A stretch of 64,000 bases of DNA from Arthrobacter sp. EpRS71 (GCF_001512285.1 NZ_LNUV01000006.1:971173-1035172); one strand, 5' to 3'; counted from the first letter of the stretch, positions 8,438 to 16,719 are shown. Translations and numbers: made by a program. The notes: a model not told the origin generated them from the sequence alone.

Positions 8438-10026
8438 GTCCTGACTGCTTGGGCGGGGTCTTCCTGGGCCGGGTCCGGATCCGGAGGCGTAGCAAGGGCC
8501 GCGTGCTCGGCCAGGACTCCGGTGTGGTGCCTGATTCGGAGACGGTAGAGGAGCGTTCCGCCAATGACTACTGCCGCAACGAAAATGACGCCGCCCCATT
8601 GCAGGTACCACTCGAACGGTGGCACCGAGTTGTAAATCTCAGGCCGCGGCCACACCAGGTTCAGGGTCATGGCACCGCCCCACAGCACGGCCAGGATGTT
8701 GACGGGGAGCCCCCATTTGCCGAGGCTGAATCCCGGTTCGGATCCATCGTCCTTCAGGGGCCACTTCTTGAGGAACCGGCGCCGCAGCATGGGCACGGTC
8801 ACCAGCAGGTAGGACAGGTAGATCAGGACGATGCTGATGCTGGAGAGGATGGTGAAGATGGCCGGCTGGGAGATGTTGACGATCAGCGGAATAACAGCCA
8901 CGACGCCAATGACGATTGCGGCCACGGTGGGGGTTTTGCGGGTGGGGTGCACTTTGCTGAGCTGGCGGCTGAAGGGAAGGTTGTTGTCCCTGGCCATGGC
9001 AAACATCATCCGGATGGCTGCTGCGTGGACGGCCAAAGTACACACCACAACAGCTACCACGATGCACGCGAGGAAAGCCTTGCCGAAGGGGCCACCCAGC
9101 ACCGAAAGCACAATGTACTGCAACCCGCCATCAGCGGCTCCGAGCTTGGGATCGGAAAGATCCGGTGCGGCCAGGATTCCGCCCAGGAGGAGCAGCCCTC
9201 CCAGGAGGAAGGATGCCGTGACGGCGCGCAGGATCGCCCTGGGAGCCGTCTTCTTGGGGTCCTTGGTTTCTTCACCCAAGGAACTGGCGGTATCGAATCC
9301 GTACATGACGTAACCGGAAGCCATGGCGGCAATGAGGAACACTCCAAAGAAGCCCAGCGGATGCTCTTCGCCGAAGCCAGCGGTATCCAGGAGGACTTCG
9401 GGTCCACGCACGGAATGCCAAATAAGCGCCGCAATGAGCAGGACGGCAGCAACCAGTTCCACGAACACGCCCACGCTGTTAATCATGGTCATGAGTTTCA
9501 CGCCGAACGCGTTGATGAGAGTGGAAATGCCGATCATGATGCTGGCCAGGAGGACCCCGTTGACGGCAAAGTCGTAAGGACCCGTGCCGTCGCCCACCAG
9601 TTGGAAGCCGCTCCAGATCTGCGGCAGGGTTATTTGGAGGGCCAGGGCAACAGAACCCAAAGCCATGATGGAGGAGAGCAGCAGCAACCAGCCCGCCAAC
9701 CAGGCCCACGTTCCGGTGGAGAGCCTCTTGGCCCAGTTATAGACCGATCCCGCTACGGGATAGCGGCCGGCCAGTTCCGCAAAACACAGGGCAACCATGA
9801 GCTGGCCAACAAAAACGATGGGCCACGACCACGCATAGGCGGGTCCCGCCGTCGAAAATCCGAAGTAAAACAGTTGAAAAACGCCGGTGAGGATGGAGAT
9901 GTAACTGACGCCGGCGGCGAAGCTGGCAAACTTTCCGATGCTGCGGTCAAGGGTTTGGGCATAGCCAAACTCGTCCATGCCGCTTGCATCGCTCTTGCAG
10001 GGTCCTGTTTTGCTGGGTTCTAACAT
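8434..10026 (-). CDS. APC-superfamily amine/choline permease
   Basis: A 530-residue integral membrane protein with about 12 hydrophobic segments. The start at 10026 is chosen because TTAGGAG lies just upstream; in-frame starts at 10047 and 10077 lack this. CFAELAGRYPVAGSVYNWAKRLSTGTWAWLAGW is the marker of the amino acid/choline transporter (ACT) branch of the APC superfamily, and MFAMARDNNLPFSRQLSKVHPTRKTPTVA is the conserved loop before helix 9. The branch includes GABA permeases and yeast choline carrier Hnm1. It follows betB and codA on the same strand, so choline or betaine aldehyde uptake is the best guess. The gap of 145 bp from codA leaves room for separate control. Confidence 0.85.
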   Translation of the reverse strand: MLEPSKTGPCKSDASGMDEFGYAQTLDRSIGKFASFAAGVSYISILTGVFQLFYFGFSTAGPAYAWSWPIVFVGQLMVALCFAELAGRYPVAGSVYNWAKRLSTGTWAWLAGWLLLLSSIMALGSVALALQITLPQIWSGFQLVGDGTGPYDFAVNGVLLASIMIGISTLINAFGVKLMTMINSVGVFVELVAAVLLIAALIWHSVRGPEVLLDTAGFGEEHPLGFFGVFLIAAMASGYVMYGFDTASSLGEETKDPKKTAPRAILRAVTASFLLGGLLLLGGILAAPDLSDPKLGAADGGLQYIVLSVLGGPFGKAFLACIVVAVVVCTLAVHAAAIRMMFAMARDNNLPFSRQLSKVHPTRKTPTVAAIVIGVVAVIPLIVNISQPAIFTILSSISIVLIYLSYLLVTVPMLRRRFLKKWPLKDDGSEPGFSLGKWGLPVNILAVLWGGAMTLNLVWPRPEIYNSVPPFEWYLQWGGVIFVAAVVIGGTLLYRLRIRHHTGVLAEHAALATPPDPDPAQEDPAQAVRT

Positions 10027-10171
10027 TCGAACTCCTAATTCAGACATGCATGAATGGTGATAGCCCGCGGCCGCCATTGGACGCAGTGGATATCAAAAGC
10101 CGGGCACCACGGTGTGCCTACGGCCGTTTCCCCCATTTTTTGTTGCGTGGGTCTAAAAGCAGGGTGCCTGT

Positions 10172-11824
10172 TCAGGCGTGGGAGAAGCTGAAGTCCGCCT
10201 CCGTCGTCGTGGTTTCTTCCGCCCGGCTGGCACTGAGGTGGGCCTTGATGAGGTCCGCACAGCGCTCGCCGATCATCATCACGGTGATGTTGGGGTTCAC
10301 GGTGACGTGTTCCGGCATGACGGAGGCGTCCGCCACGCGCAATCCTGTGACGCCCTTGACGCGCAGTTCGGGATCAAGGGGAGACATGTCGTCGTCCGCA
10401 GCTCCCATGCGAACGGTGCCAACGGGGTGGTAGACGGTGTTGTGTGTTTTGCGGATGTAGTCCTGAAGCTCCTCGTCGGTTTGTGCCTCGATGCCGGGGG
10501 AGAGTTCCCGTCCGGTCCACTCGGCCATGGCCGGCTGCGCCGCGATTTCCCGGGCCTTGCGGATGCCGGCCACCATGACGCGCATGTCGTGCCCCTCCGG
10601 ATCGGTGAAGTAGCGGGGGTCCACCATGGGCTTGTCGCGGAAGTCCCGGCTGCGCAGGCGAACGGTCCCGCGGGAGCGCGCGTGCGTCACGTTCGGAGTG
10701 AGGCTGAAGCCGTTCTCCGTGGTGGGGTAACCGTAGCGCAGGGTGTTCATGTCGAAGGGTACGGAGCCGTAGTGCATCATCAGATCCGGGCGGTCCAGGC
10801 CCTCTTCGGTGGGAGTGAAGATACCGATTTCCCACCACTGGGTGGACGACTGCACCATGGGCTGCTTCGCTTCGAACTGCACCACGCCCTCCGGATGGTC
10901 CTGCAGGTGCTCGCCGACGCCGGGAGAATCCACCAGGACCTCGATGCCATGCTGCTCAAGGTGCGCGGCCGGGCCTATGCCGGAGAGCATGAGGAGTTTA
11001 GGGGAGTCGATGGCGCCCGTGGACAGGATGACCTCGCGGCGCGCGTTCAGCCTGTGCGTACGGCCGAAGGCCGAGTCAACGACGTCGACGCCGGTGCAGC
11101 GCTTGTCCGCGTCGAACACCAGTTGGCGGGCCCGCAAGCCGGTCAGCAGCGTGAAGTTTTCGCGATCAACGATGGGGTGGATGTAGGAGACCGAACTGGA
11201 CGAACGTGTCCCGTCCGAGCGGCGGTTGATCTGGAAGAAGTTGGCGCCGTTGATCACGGTGGTGCCGTCATTGAACTTTGCCCGGGGGATGCCGGTCTGT
11301 TCGCAGGCGTTGAGGAGCGCGACGCCGGCGGGATCTTTCGGGGGAACGTTCATCAAGTGCACCGGACCATCATGGCCGTGATGCGGAGCGTCCGGGCCGG
11401 CGTCCTCGTTGCTTTCCAAGCGCTGGTACAAGGGCCAGGCGGCGGCAGCGTTCCAGCCGGTGGCGCCGTACTTTGACTCCCACTCGTCCAGGTCTTCGCG
11501 GGGAGCCCAGAACGCGATACAGGAGTTGTGGCTGGAGCAGCCACCCATGACCTTGGCGCGGGCATGGCGCATGAACGAGTTGCCGTTTTCCTGCGGTTCC
11601 ACCGGGTAGTCCCAGTCGTACCCCGATTCCAGCAGTTCCATCCACCGGTCCAGTTGCAGGATCTCGGGCAGGTTGCGGTCATCCGGGCCGGCTTCCACCA
11701 ACGCCACGGTGATGGCGGGGTCCTCGCTCAGCCGGGCAGCGACGGCAGCTCCAGCAGACCCGCCGCCAATGACGACGTAATCGAACCCGCGCTCGCTGAG
11801 GTTATCAATGGTGTCGACGTGCAT
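10172..11824 (-). CDS. codA: Choline oxidase (FAD-linked GMC oxidoreductase)
   Basis: A 550-residue flavoenzyme that oxidises choline to betaine aldehyde and on to glycine betaine, using O2 and making H2O2. The ADP-binding GGGSAGAAVAARL is at about 20-32. The residues known to work in the Arthrobacter globiformis enzyme fall at the same numbers here: His99 (covalent FAD link, in CSSHNSC), Ser101, Glu312, His351, His466 (in NTVYHPVG) and Asn510 (TVNPNI). This position-by-position match separates it from membrane-linked choline dehydrogenase. Its start is directly adjacent to the betB stop, so the two are translationally coupled or nearly so. The product is the compatible solute glycine betaine, which supports salt and cold tolerance. 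Confidence 0.95.
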   Translation of the reverse strand: MHVDTIDNLSERGFDYVVIGGGSAGAAVAARLSEDPAITVALVEAGPDDRNLPEILQLDRWMELLESGYDWDYPVEPQENGNSFMRHARAKVMGGCSSHNSCIAFWAPREDLDEWESKYGATGWNAAAAWPLYQRLESNEDAGPDAPHHGHDGPVHLMNVPPKDPAGVALLNACEQTGIPRAKFNDGTTVINGANFFQINRRSDGTRSSSSVSYIHPIVDRENFTLLTGLRARQLVFDADKRCTGVDVVDSAFGRTHRLNARREVILSTGAIDSPKLLMLSGIGPAAHLEQHGIEVLVDSPGVGEHLQDHPEGVVQFEAKQPMVQSSTQWWEIGIFTPTEEGLDRPDLMMHYGSVPFDMNTLRYGYPTTENGFSLTPNVTHARSRGTVRLRSRDFRDKPMVDPRYFTDPEGHDMRVMVAGIRKAREIAAQPAMAEWTGRELSPGIEAQTDEELQDYIRKTHNTVYHPVGTVRMGAADDDMSPLDPELRVKGVTGLRVADASVMPEHVTVNPNITVMMIGERCADLIKAHLSASRAEETTTTEADFSFSHA

Positions 11825-13336
11825 CTAGTTCTCCTTGCCGTGGTCTGCGAACCAGCCGGTGACCTGCGGGCTGGTGTTCTGGTAGATGTGCTTGGCTTCC
11901 TGGTACTCACCGAGGCCGGTGGGGCCGAGCTCGCGGCCAACGCCGGACTGCCCGAAGCCGCCCCACTCGGCCTGCGGAAGGTAGGGGTGGTAGTCGTTGA
12001 TCCACACCGTGCCGTGGCGCAAACGGCCCGCAACGCGCTGGGCTTTGCCGGCGTCCTGGGTCCAGACCGCGCCCGCCAGTCCGTAGATGGTGTCGTTGGC
12101 GGTGGCCACGGCTTCGTCTTCCGTGCGGAACGTTTCCACTGTTACTACCGGGCCAAAGGCTTCGTCGATCACTACCGACATTCCCCGGGTCACGCGGTCC
12201 AGAACGGTCGGCTGGTAGTAGAAACCGGCGTCGAAGGCTTCACCGTCAGGGGCCGCGCCGCCGCACCGCAGCCGCGCGCCTTCGGCCACGCCACGCTGAA
12301 CGTAAGCGTCTACCTTCTCCCGGTGTGCGGCGGAAATCAGCGGTCCGGTTTCGGCGGACTCATCGAACGGGCCGCCGATACGGATGCCCTGTGCCTTGCG
12401 GACCAGTTCGTCCACGAAGCGCTCGGCGATGGATTCCTCCACCACCAGGCGCGCACCGGCGGAGCAGACCTGGCCCGAGTGCACAAAGGCGCCGTTCAGC
12501 GCATTGTCGACGGCGGCGTCGAAGTCAGCGTCAGCGAACACGACGTTGGGGTTCTTGCCGCCCAATTCCAGCGCCACCTTTTTCACGGTGCCGGCTGCGG
12601 CGGCGGCGATGCGCTTGCCGGTTTCCAGGCCGCCGGTGAAGGAGACCAGATCGATGTCCGGGTGCTCCGAAAGGGGTGCTCCCGCTTGTGCGCCGGGCCC
12701 GGTCACCAGGTTGGCGACACCGTCCGGGAGGCCCAGGTCCTTCAGCAATTGCATGGTGAGGATCGCGGTGGACGGGGTCAGCTCGGCAGGTTTCAGGACG
12801 AAAGTGCAGCCGGCGGCCAGCGCGGGCGCGATCTTCCAGGCGGCCTGCAGCAGGGGGTAGTTCCACGGTGTGATCAGTCCGCAGACGCCCACGGGTTCGT
12901 AGACGATTTTGCTCACGACGGCGGGGTCCCCGGCGTCCACCACTCGGCCCGCCGACTGCCCGGCGAGCCTTCCGAAGTATTCGAAGCAGGCGGCGATGTC
13001 ATCAATGTCGATGCGGCTTTCGATGATTCGCTTGCCGGTGTCCAAGGATTCGGCGCGGGCGAACTTTTCCCGGCGTTCGCGCAGTTCCGCGGCGACCTTG
13101 AGTAGGAAAGCGCCGCGCTCAGGAGCGGGGACGTTTGCCCAAACACCGGAATCGAAGGCTGCGCGGGCTGCGGAAATGGCTCGCTCGGCGTCCTCGCGGC
13201 CGGCTTCGGAGACGGTGGCGACCAGTTCTCCGTCGGCCGGGTTGCGGATCTCGCGCACCGCACCGGACGCGGCCGGTTCCCACGCGCCGTTGATGAAAAG
13301 GGTGGAGGCGGAATCGGAAAATGTGGCTTGGGTCAT
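11825..13336 (-). CDS. betB: Betaine-aldehyde dehydrogenase
   Basis: A 503-residue NAD(P)-dependent aldehyde dehydrogenase. The start at 13336 is preferred to 13372 because the longer form would be translated from inside the upstream operator. LELGGKNPNVVFADADFD holds the general-base Glu (about 257), SGQVCSAGARL holds the nucleophile Cys (about 291), and LITPWNYPLLQAAWK is the cofactor-side motif with the oxyanion Asn. It oxidises betaine aldehyde to glycine betaine, the second step of the route started by codA, which begins one base downstream. Choline oxidase can do both steps, so betB probably clears leaked aldehyde. Control is likely through the double operator upstream. Confidence 0.9.
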   Translation of the reverse strand: MTQATFSDSASTLFINGAWEPAASGAVREIRNPADGELVATVSEAGREDAERAISAARAAFDSGVWANVPAPERGAFLLKVAAELRERREKFARAESLDTGKRIIESRIDIDDIAACFEYFGRLAGQSAGRVVDAGDPAVVSKIVYEPVGVCGLITPWNYPLLQAAWKIAPALAAGCTFVLKPAELTPSTAILTMQLLKDLGLPDGVANLVTGPGAQAGAPLSEHPDIDLVSFTGGLETGKRIAAAAAGTVKKVALELGGKNPNVVFADADFDAAVDNALNGAFVHSGQVCSAGARLVVEESIAERFVDELVRKAQGIRIGGPFDESAETGPLISAAHREKVDAYVQRGVAEGARLRCGGAAPDGEAFDAGFYYQPTVLDRVTRGMSVVIDEAFGPVVTVETFRTEDEAVATANDTIYGLAGAVWTQDAGKAQRVAGRLRHGTVWINDYHPYLPQAEWGGFGQSGVGRELGPTGLGEYQEAKHIYQNTSPQVTGWFADHGKEN

Positions 13337-13352
13337 ACGAAGCAGGCTAGTG

Positions 13353-13400
13353 CACTTTGAACATCCGTTCAAGGAAATTTATGAACAAATGTTCAAAGTG
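13353..13400. promoter_or_regulatory. Double TTGAAC operator of the choline operon (BetI-type candidate)
   Basis: Two dyads lie side by side: TTGAACATCCGTTCAA at 13357-13372 and ATGAACAAATGTTCAA at 13381-13396, with centres 24 bp apart. In addition the outer 12 bases form a perfect inverted repeat (CACTTTGAACAT at 13353-13364 and ATGTTCAAAGTG at 13389-13400). TTGAAC/GTTCAA half-sites are the type bound by TetR-family BetI repressors. The array sits between divergent betB (start 13336) and the molybdoenzyme gene (start 13441), so it could control both. Confidence 0.7.
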
Positions 13401-13440
13401 ACGTACCCATCCCCGCACCCGCCCGCTACGAATCACTGAC

Positions 13441-15027
13441 ATGAAAAAGCTCGGACTCCGGACCAAAGGCCCCGAAACCATGGCAGCGCTGGCAGGCGTG
13501 GTGTCGGCCGCCGTCGTGCTCGCCGTTGCCGAGCTGATCGGCGCATTCTTCACCGCCAGGGCGACCCCGGTGTTCGCGCTGGGATCCACCTTCATCGACT
13601 TCACGCCGTCGTGGATGAAGGACTTTGCGATCGCCACATTCGGCACCAACGACAAAGCCGCGCTGTTCGTAGGAATGGGCGTCACCATCGCCGTACTGGC
13701 CTGCGTTCTGGGCGTTGTGGCCTACAAGAAGTGGGCACTTGGCGTCCTGGGCGTGCTCTTCATGGGCGCGGTGATTGTGGCAGCCGTACTGACCCGTGCC
13801 GGTGTGGGGCCCGCCGACGCCATCCCCTCAGTGCTGGGAACCATCGCCGGTCTGATCGTCCTGCGCCGTCTCATGCTGCCGTTGTGGCGGATGAAGGCGT
13901 GGCCGGAAACCCCCGCTGACGTAGCGGCCGACGCCGATACCCAAGTTGGGGGCGCCGGCACCAGCCGCCGTCGTTTCTTCGCTGCTGCCGGTATCACCGC
14001 GGTAGCTGCCGGAATCGCGGCGACCGGTGGGCGGCTGCTCGGAGCTGCGCGCAACAACATAGCTCAGGCCCGTGATGCCCTCACGCTGCCGTCGCCCGTC
14101 AAGGCTGCGCCCCCTGTTCCAGCCGGCGTCCAGTCCCCGGTGGCAGGAGTCTCCTCGTGGCTGACGCCGAACAACGAGTTCTACCGCATTGACACCGCCC
14201 TGAGCGTCCCGGAAATCAACGTCGAAGACTGGGTACTGCGGGTGCACGGAATGGTTGAGAAGGAAGTAACCCTCACCTTCCAGGACCTGCTCGACGCCGA
14301 TCTGATCGAATCGCACGTCACCCTCACCTGCGTCTCCAACCCGGTGGGCGGAAAGCTCGCCGGAAACGCCAAATGGCTGGGCATGCCCATCCGCGAAGTC
14401 CTGGCCATGGCCAAACCGAAGGAAGGCGCGGACATGGTGCTCTCAACTTCCATTGACGGCTTCAGTGCCTCCACCCCGCTGGAGGTCCTGCAGGATGACC
14501 GCGATGCCATGCTGGCCATCGGCATGAACGGTGAGCCCCTTCCCATAGAGCACGGATACCCTGTGCGGATGGTGGTTCCGGGACTCTACGGATTCGTCTC
14601 CGCCACCAAGTGGGTGGTGGACCTGGAAGTCACCCGCTTCGCCGACAGCAAGGCTTACTGGACAGAACGCGGCTGGTCAGAGCGCGGCCCCATCAAGACC
14701 ATGGCACGCGTGGACGTGCCTGGGTCCTTCGCGAAATTGAAGGCAGGGAAGGTGGCCGTGGGTGGCACCGCATGGGCGCAGACCCGCGGAATCACCAAGG
14801 TGGAAGTACAGATCGACGACGGCGACTGGGTGGAAGCAACCCTCTCCACCGAAGCATCCACCATCACATGGCGCCAGTGGTCCTACGAATGGGACGCCAC
14901 ACCCGGCATGCACTACGTCAAGGCCCGCGCCACCGATAGCACCGGCGAAGTCCAGACGGACAAGCGCGCCGACCCTGTACCGGACGGTGCCTCGGGCTGG
15001 CAGTCCGTGGCAGTGACGGTGGAGTAA
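13441..15027 (+). CDS. Membrane-anchored sulfite-oxidase-family molybdopterin oxidoreductase
   Basis: A 528-residue protein. Residues 1-150 contain four hydrophobic segments (about 14-38, 74-95, 99-118, 128-146). A twin-Arg-like SRRRFFAAAGITAVAAGIA follows near 175-193, then an exported molybdopterin domain (about 235-430) and a C-terminal Mo-co dimerisation domain of Ig type. The Mo-ligand Cys is in VTLTCVSNPVGG (residue 297), with SNPVGG and HGYPVRMVVPGLYG as further family blocks. It resembles the actinobacterial branch of YedY/SUOX proteins; the physiological substrate is unknown. It starts 40 bp after the choline operator array, divergent from betB. Confidence 0.88.
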   Translation: MKKLGLRTKGPETMAALAGVVSAAVVLAVAELIGAFFTARATPVFALGSTFIDFTPSWMKDFAIATFGTNDKAALFVGMGVTIAVLACVLGVVAYKKWALGVLGVLFMGAVIVAAVLTRAGVGPADAIPSVLGTIAGLIVLRRLMLPLWRMKAWPETPADVAADADTQVGGAGTSRRRFFAAAGITAVAAGIAATGGRLLGAARNNIAQARDALTLPSPVKAAPPVPAGVQSPVAGVSSWLTPNNEFYRIDTALSVPEINVEDWVLRVHGMVEKEVTLTFQDLLDADLIESHVTLTCVSNPVGGKLAGNAKWLGMPIREVLAMAKPKEGADMVLSTSIDGFSASTPLEVLQDDRDAMLAIGMNGEPLPIEHGYPVRMVVPGLYGFVSATKWVVDLEVTRFADSKAYWTERGWSERGPIKTMARVDVPGSFAKLKAGKVAVGGTAWAQTRGITKVEVQIDDGDWVEATLSTEASTITWRQWSYEWDATPGMHYVKARATDSTGEVQTDKRADPVPDGASGWQSVAVTVE

Positions 15028-15398
15028 CTGTTCAGCCTGGCTCGACCTGGGTCCTCCCGCCGAGGGTGTTCCACACTTCCGTAAGTTGGACCGGAAACTG
15101 TGTAGCGTTTAGGGCAGTTTTGCGGGCGGGTCTTACGGGAATTCTGGTTCCGCAGAATGACGCGAGTTTTGCTTAGCGCTATTTGGGACTGCTTGGCGGC
15201 CGGTGGAGGACCGGCTTACGGGCACTCTAAGCATTGTGGCCAGAAGCTGGCCCATGGAGGCCTGGCCCTAGCTTGCGCTACCCGTGCATGCAGGTATGTT
15301 GTTGCAATGCGAAAGCGAAGCGCCGCAGGCCTCGGAACAGATGACAGGATCTTCATCGAACTCGGGACACCCGATGTAGTCACAGCGTTCCTATCGCC
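15028..15398 (+). other. 371-bp stretch without an assured gene
   Basis: No tRNA, hairpin terminator or strong promoter was recognised here. The only coding-like signal is the weak open frame ending at 15402, whose last 30 codons look more protein-like than the rest (see the next entry). Confidence 0.4.
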
Positions 15399-15402
15399 GT
15401 GA
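15157..15402 (+). pseudogene. Possible 3' remnant of a larger accessory gene
   Basis: An 81-codon open frame without a recognisable ribosome site at its start. The first 50 codons look like non-coding composition, but the end (GTDDRIFIELGTPDVVTAFLSP) is plausible protein. Its TGA overlaps the GTG of the next ORF as GTGA, the pattern of a translationally coupled pair such as toxin then immunity gene. One reading is that the 5' part was lost and only a C-terminus remains. It could equally be chance in high-GC DNA. Confidence 0.25.
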
Positions 15403-15614
15403 GGGACGACATCGTATGCCCAAGGTGCGGGCAAGACTGGGTCAAACCATATCGAATTGTAAAGACCGGCGATCTCTTTCAGCACTGTAATGAATGCGAC
15501 GCGGTTTGGGCCATAGGAATTGAACCCAATTTGAAGGCTTTTTGGGACTTCAGAGCATTCATGGCTACGCGTGGGTTGTCTGACGTGGAGGACGAAATAG
15601 AGAAATTCAAGTGA
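15399..15614 (+). CDS. Small zinc-ribbon-like orphan protein (immunity-like)
   Basis: A 71-residue protein starting at GTG 15399, overlapping the stop of the previous open frame. It holds two CxxC-type pairs: CPRCG near residues 7-11 and CNECD near residues 31-35, separated by about 22 residues with the aromatic-rich WVKPYRIVKTGDLFQH between. That is the layout of a small zinc ribbon. The C-terminus is acidic and helical (SDVEDEIEKFK). Small single-domain proteins of this kind often occur as orphan immunity genes beside polymorphic toxin remnants, but the family was not recognised. It pairs with the next ORF, 20 bp downstream. Confidence 0.6.
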   Translation: MRDDIVCPRCGQDWVKPYRIVKTGDLFQHCNECDAVWAIGIEPNLKAFWDFRAFMATRGLSDVEDEIEKFK

Positions 15615-15634
15615 CGTAGCGAGGAGGGGATGGA

Positions 15635-15874
15635 GTGAGTAACGCCGGGCAAATAGGCATCGAACTCAGCGAAGACGAGGCACTGGTGCTCTTTGACTGG
15701 CTGGCCCGATTCAACGAACGCAAGGATGTTGATTTTGCTGACCCAGCCGAGCGGCGCATTTTGTGGGACATTGAATCTTCGCTCGAATCGCTACTGATAC
15801 AGCCATTCTCAGAGGACTACGCCTTGCTGCTGGCTGAGGCTCGAAGCCGTCTCGTGGACCCGAGCCCATCTTGA
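15635..15874 (+). CDS. Small acidic helical orphan protein (immunity-like)
   Basis: A 79-residue protein with GTG start at 15635, preceded by a strong GAGGAGGGG site. It is acidic and mostly helical: IGIELSEDEALVLFDWLARFNE, then DPAERRILWDIESSLESLL and a closing LLAEARSRL. No membrane segment, Cys or catalytic motif is visible. The sequence style resembles small cytosolic immunity proteins found at the ends of secreted-toxin loci in Actinobacteria. Together with the zinc-ribbon ORF just upstream it forms a two-gene unit. Function is unknown; the ribosome site and amino acid composition support a real gene. Confidence 0.6.
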   Translation: MSNAGQIGIELSEDEALVLFDWLARFNERKDVDFADPAERRILWDIESSLESLLIQPFSEDYALLLAEARSRLVDPSPS

Positions 15875-16032
15875 CCCGTGTGTGGTAACCATGAGGAAGA
15901 CCATGCAGGAGCGAGGGCTGGTGCTGGTGCGTCGAGCGAGCACTCCTTCCTTGTTAGGAACGGATGTCCGGTAAAGGATCCTCAAACTGGACGAAAATTT
16001 TCCAAGACCTCTGGCCGTGCAAGAATCGCGGC

Positions 16033-16305
16033 ATGAGTGAGGATGAGCGACATGCGAGAGACGAGTTAGCAACACTTGAGGCCCTTTTGCAGGCAATGGA
16101 CCGACGCGATGAAGTGTTCCAGGTGGTTGACGATTCAGAGACAGTGGATGAAGCAATCCTTCGTGTGGGTCAACTGTTGGGCATCGGAGCCGTGAGCAGC
16201 CGGGCGGTCATCGACCTACAGGTGAGAAGGTTCACCGGAGGCCAGCGCCGGGCCATGGCTTCTCGCGCAGGAGAACTTAGAGCAATTTTGCTTGATAGGG
16301 GCTAA
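16033..16305 (+). CDS. Stand-alone GyrA/ParC coiled-coil-gate fragment protein
   Basis: A 90-residue protein (MSEDERHARDELATLEALL...). It matches the stretch of DNA gyrase A that ends the breakage-reunion domain: in GyrA the pattern is R-x-x-x-x-L-R-K-A-E-x-R-x-H-I-L-E-G-L-L-x-A-L-D-x-x-D-E-V, T-V-E-E-A, L-L-G-I, A-Q-A-I-L-D-M-Q-L-R-R-L-T-G-L-E-R. Here LEALLQAMDRRDEVFQVV, TVDEAILRVGQLLGI, SRAVIDLQVRRFTGGQR align in order. The catalytic Tyr region and C-terminal wrapping domain are absent. An in-frame ATG at 15964 with AGGA would add 23 residues without GyrA similarity; 16033 is preferred on homology. Its role is unknown; it could bind gyrase or DNA. Confidence 0.65.
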   Translation: MSEDERHARDELATLEALLQAMDRRDEVFQVVDDSETVDEAILRVGQLLGIGAVSSRAVIDLQVRRFTGGQRRAMASRAGELRAILLDRG

Positions 16306-16352
16306 GTGTGCGCGGTGAAGGATCCCGTTCCGTGCTGTTGGTGTGGACTGAC

Positions 16353-16386
16353 TTGACTCCTATATCTATATAGCTAGATTAGTGCC
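16353..16386 (+). promoter_or_regulatory. Promoter of a leaderless PadR gene with overlapping dyad
   Basis: TTGACT (16353-16358) and TAGATT (16375-16380) are spaced 16 bp. The predicted transcription start falls at or next to the ATG at 16387, and no ribosome site is present, so the mRNA is probably leaderless. An inverted repeat ATCTA-N6-TAGAT (16364-16368 / 16375-16379) covers the -10 and is a candidate autoregulatory operator. Confidence 0.5.
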
Positions 16387-16719
16387 ATGGAGAACTTGGG
16401 GCGGGTCACGCCTGCCACTGCGCTTGTCCTCGAAGCCCTGTTGTCGGCGGAGAGTGTCTGGGGGCTTCAGATCGTCAAAGATACGGGTAAGAAGCCCGGT
16501 ACGGTGTATCCCATTTTGGAACGTCTTGAGGCCGCTGGCTGGATCCAGGGGGAATGGGAGGTAACAGAAGAACGTAAGGGGCCTCGCCGGCGTTATTACC
16601 GGTTGTTGGCTGAGGCGCGTCCTCTGGCTCAGGAGTTTGTCAGGGCTCAAAAGTCGAAAAATACACCGAGCACGCGCCCGTCGCCTGCTTTCACTGAGAG
16701 TGCATGGAGTGAGGCATGA
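16387..16719 (+). CDS. PadR family transcriptional regulator
   Basis: A 110-residue PadR-type winged helix. TPATALVLEALLSAESVWGLQIVKDTGKKPGTVYPILERLEAAGWI contains the family's helix-turn-helix with PGTVYPILERLE as recognition helix, and KGPRRRYYRL is the wing. The C-terminal dimerisation helix is short, and the last 20 residues are Ser/Thr/Pro-rich. It overlaps the next gene by ATGA (16716-16719), the usual arrangement for PadR with a co-transcribed membrane partner. The promoter lies directly upstream and appears leaderless. PadR proteins commonly repress their own operon until a ligand binds; the ligand is unknown here. Confidence 0.9.
   Translation: MENLGRVTPATALVLEALLSAESVWGLQIVKDTGKKPGTVYPILERLEAAGWIQGEWEVTEERKGPRRRYYRLLAEARPLAQEFVRAQKSKNTPSTRPSPAFTESAWSEA

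Noticed and set aside
8236..10023. A 595-codon plus-strand open frame
   Set aside because: It lies antisense to the permease gene; its translation is rich in His, Gln, Gly and Asp without any domain, as expected for the opposite strand of a high-GC membrane protein gene.
10172..11824. Membrane choline dehydrogenase (betA)
   Set aside because: His99, Ser101, Glu312, His351, His466 and Asn510 all match choline oxidase numbering, and similarity runs the full length.
15028..16386. Mobile element or prophage remnant in the small-ORF region
   Set aside because: No integrase, transposase, terminal repeat or tRNA-end duplication was seen; the patch may still be of foreign origin but nothing shows the mechanism.
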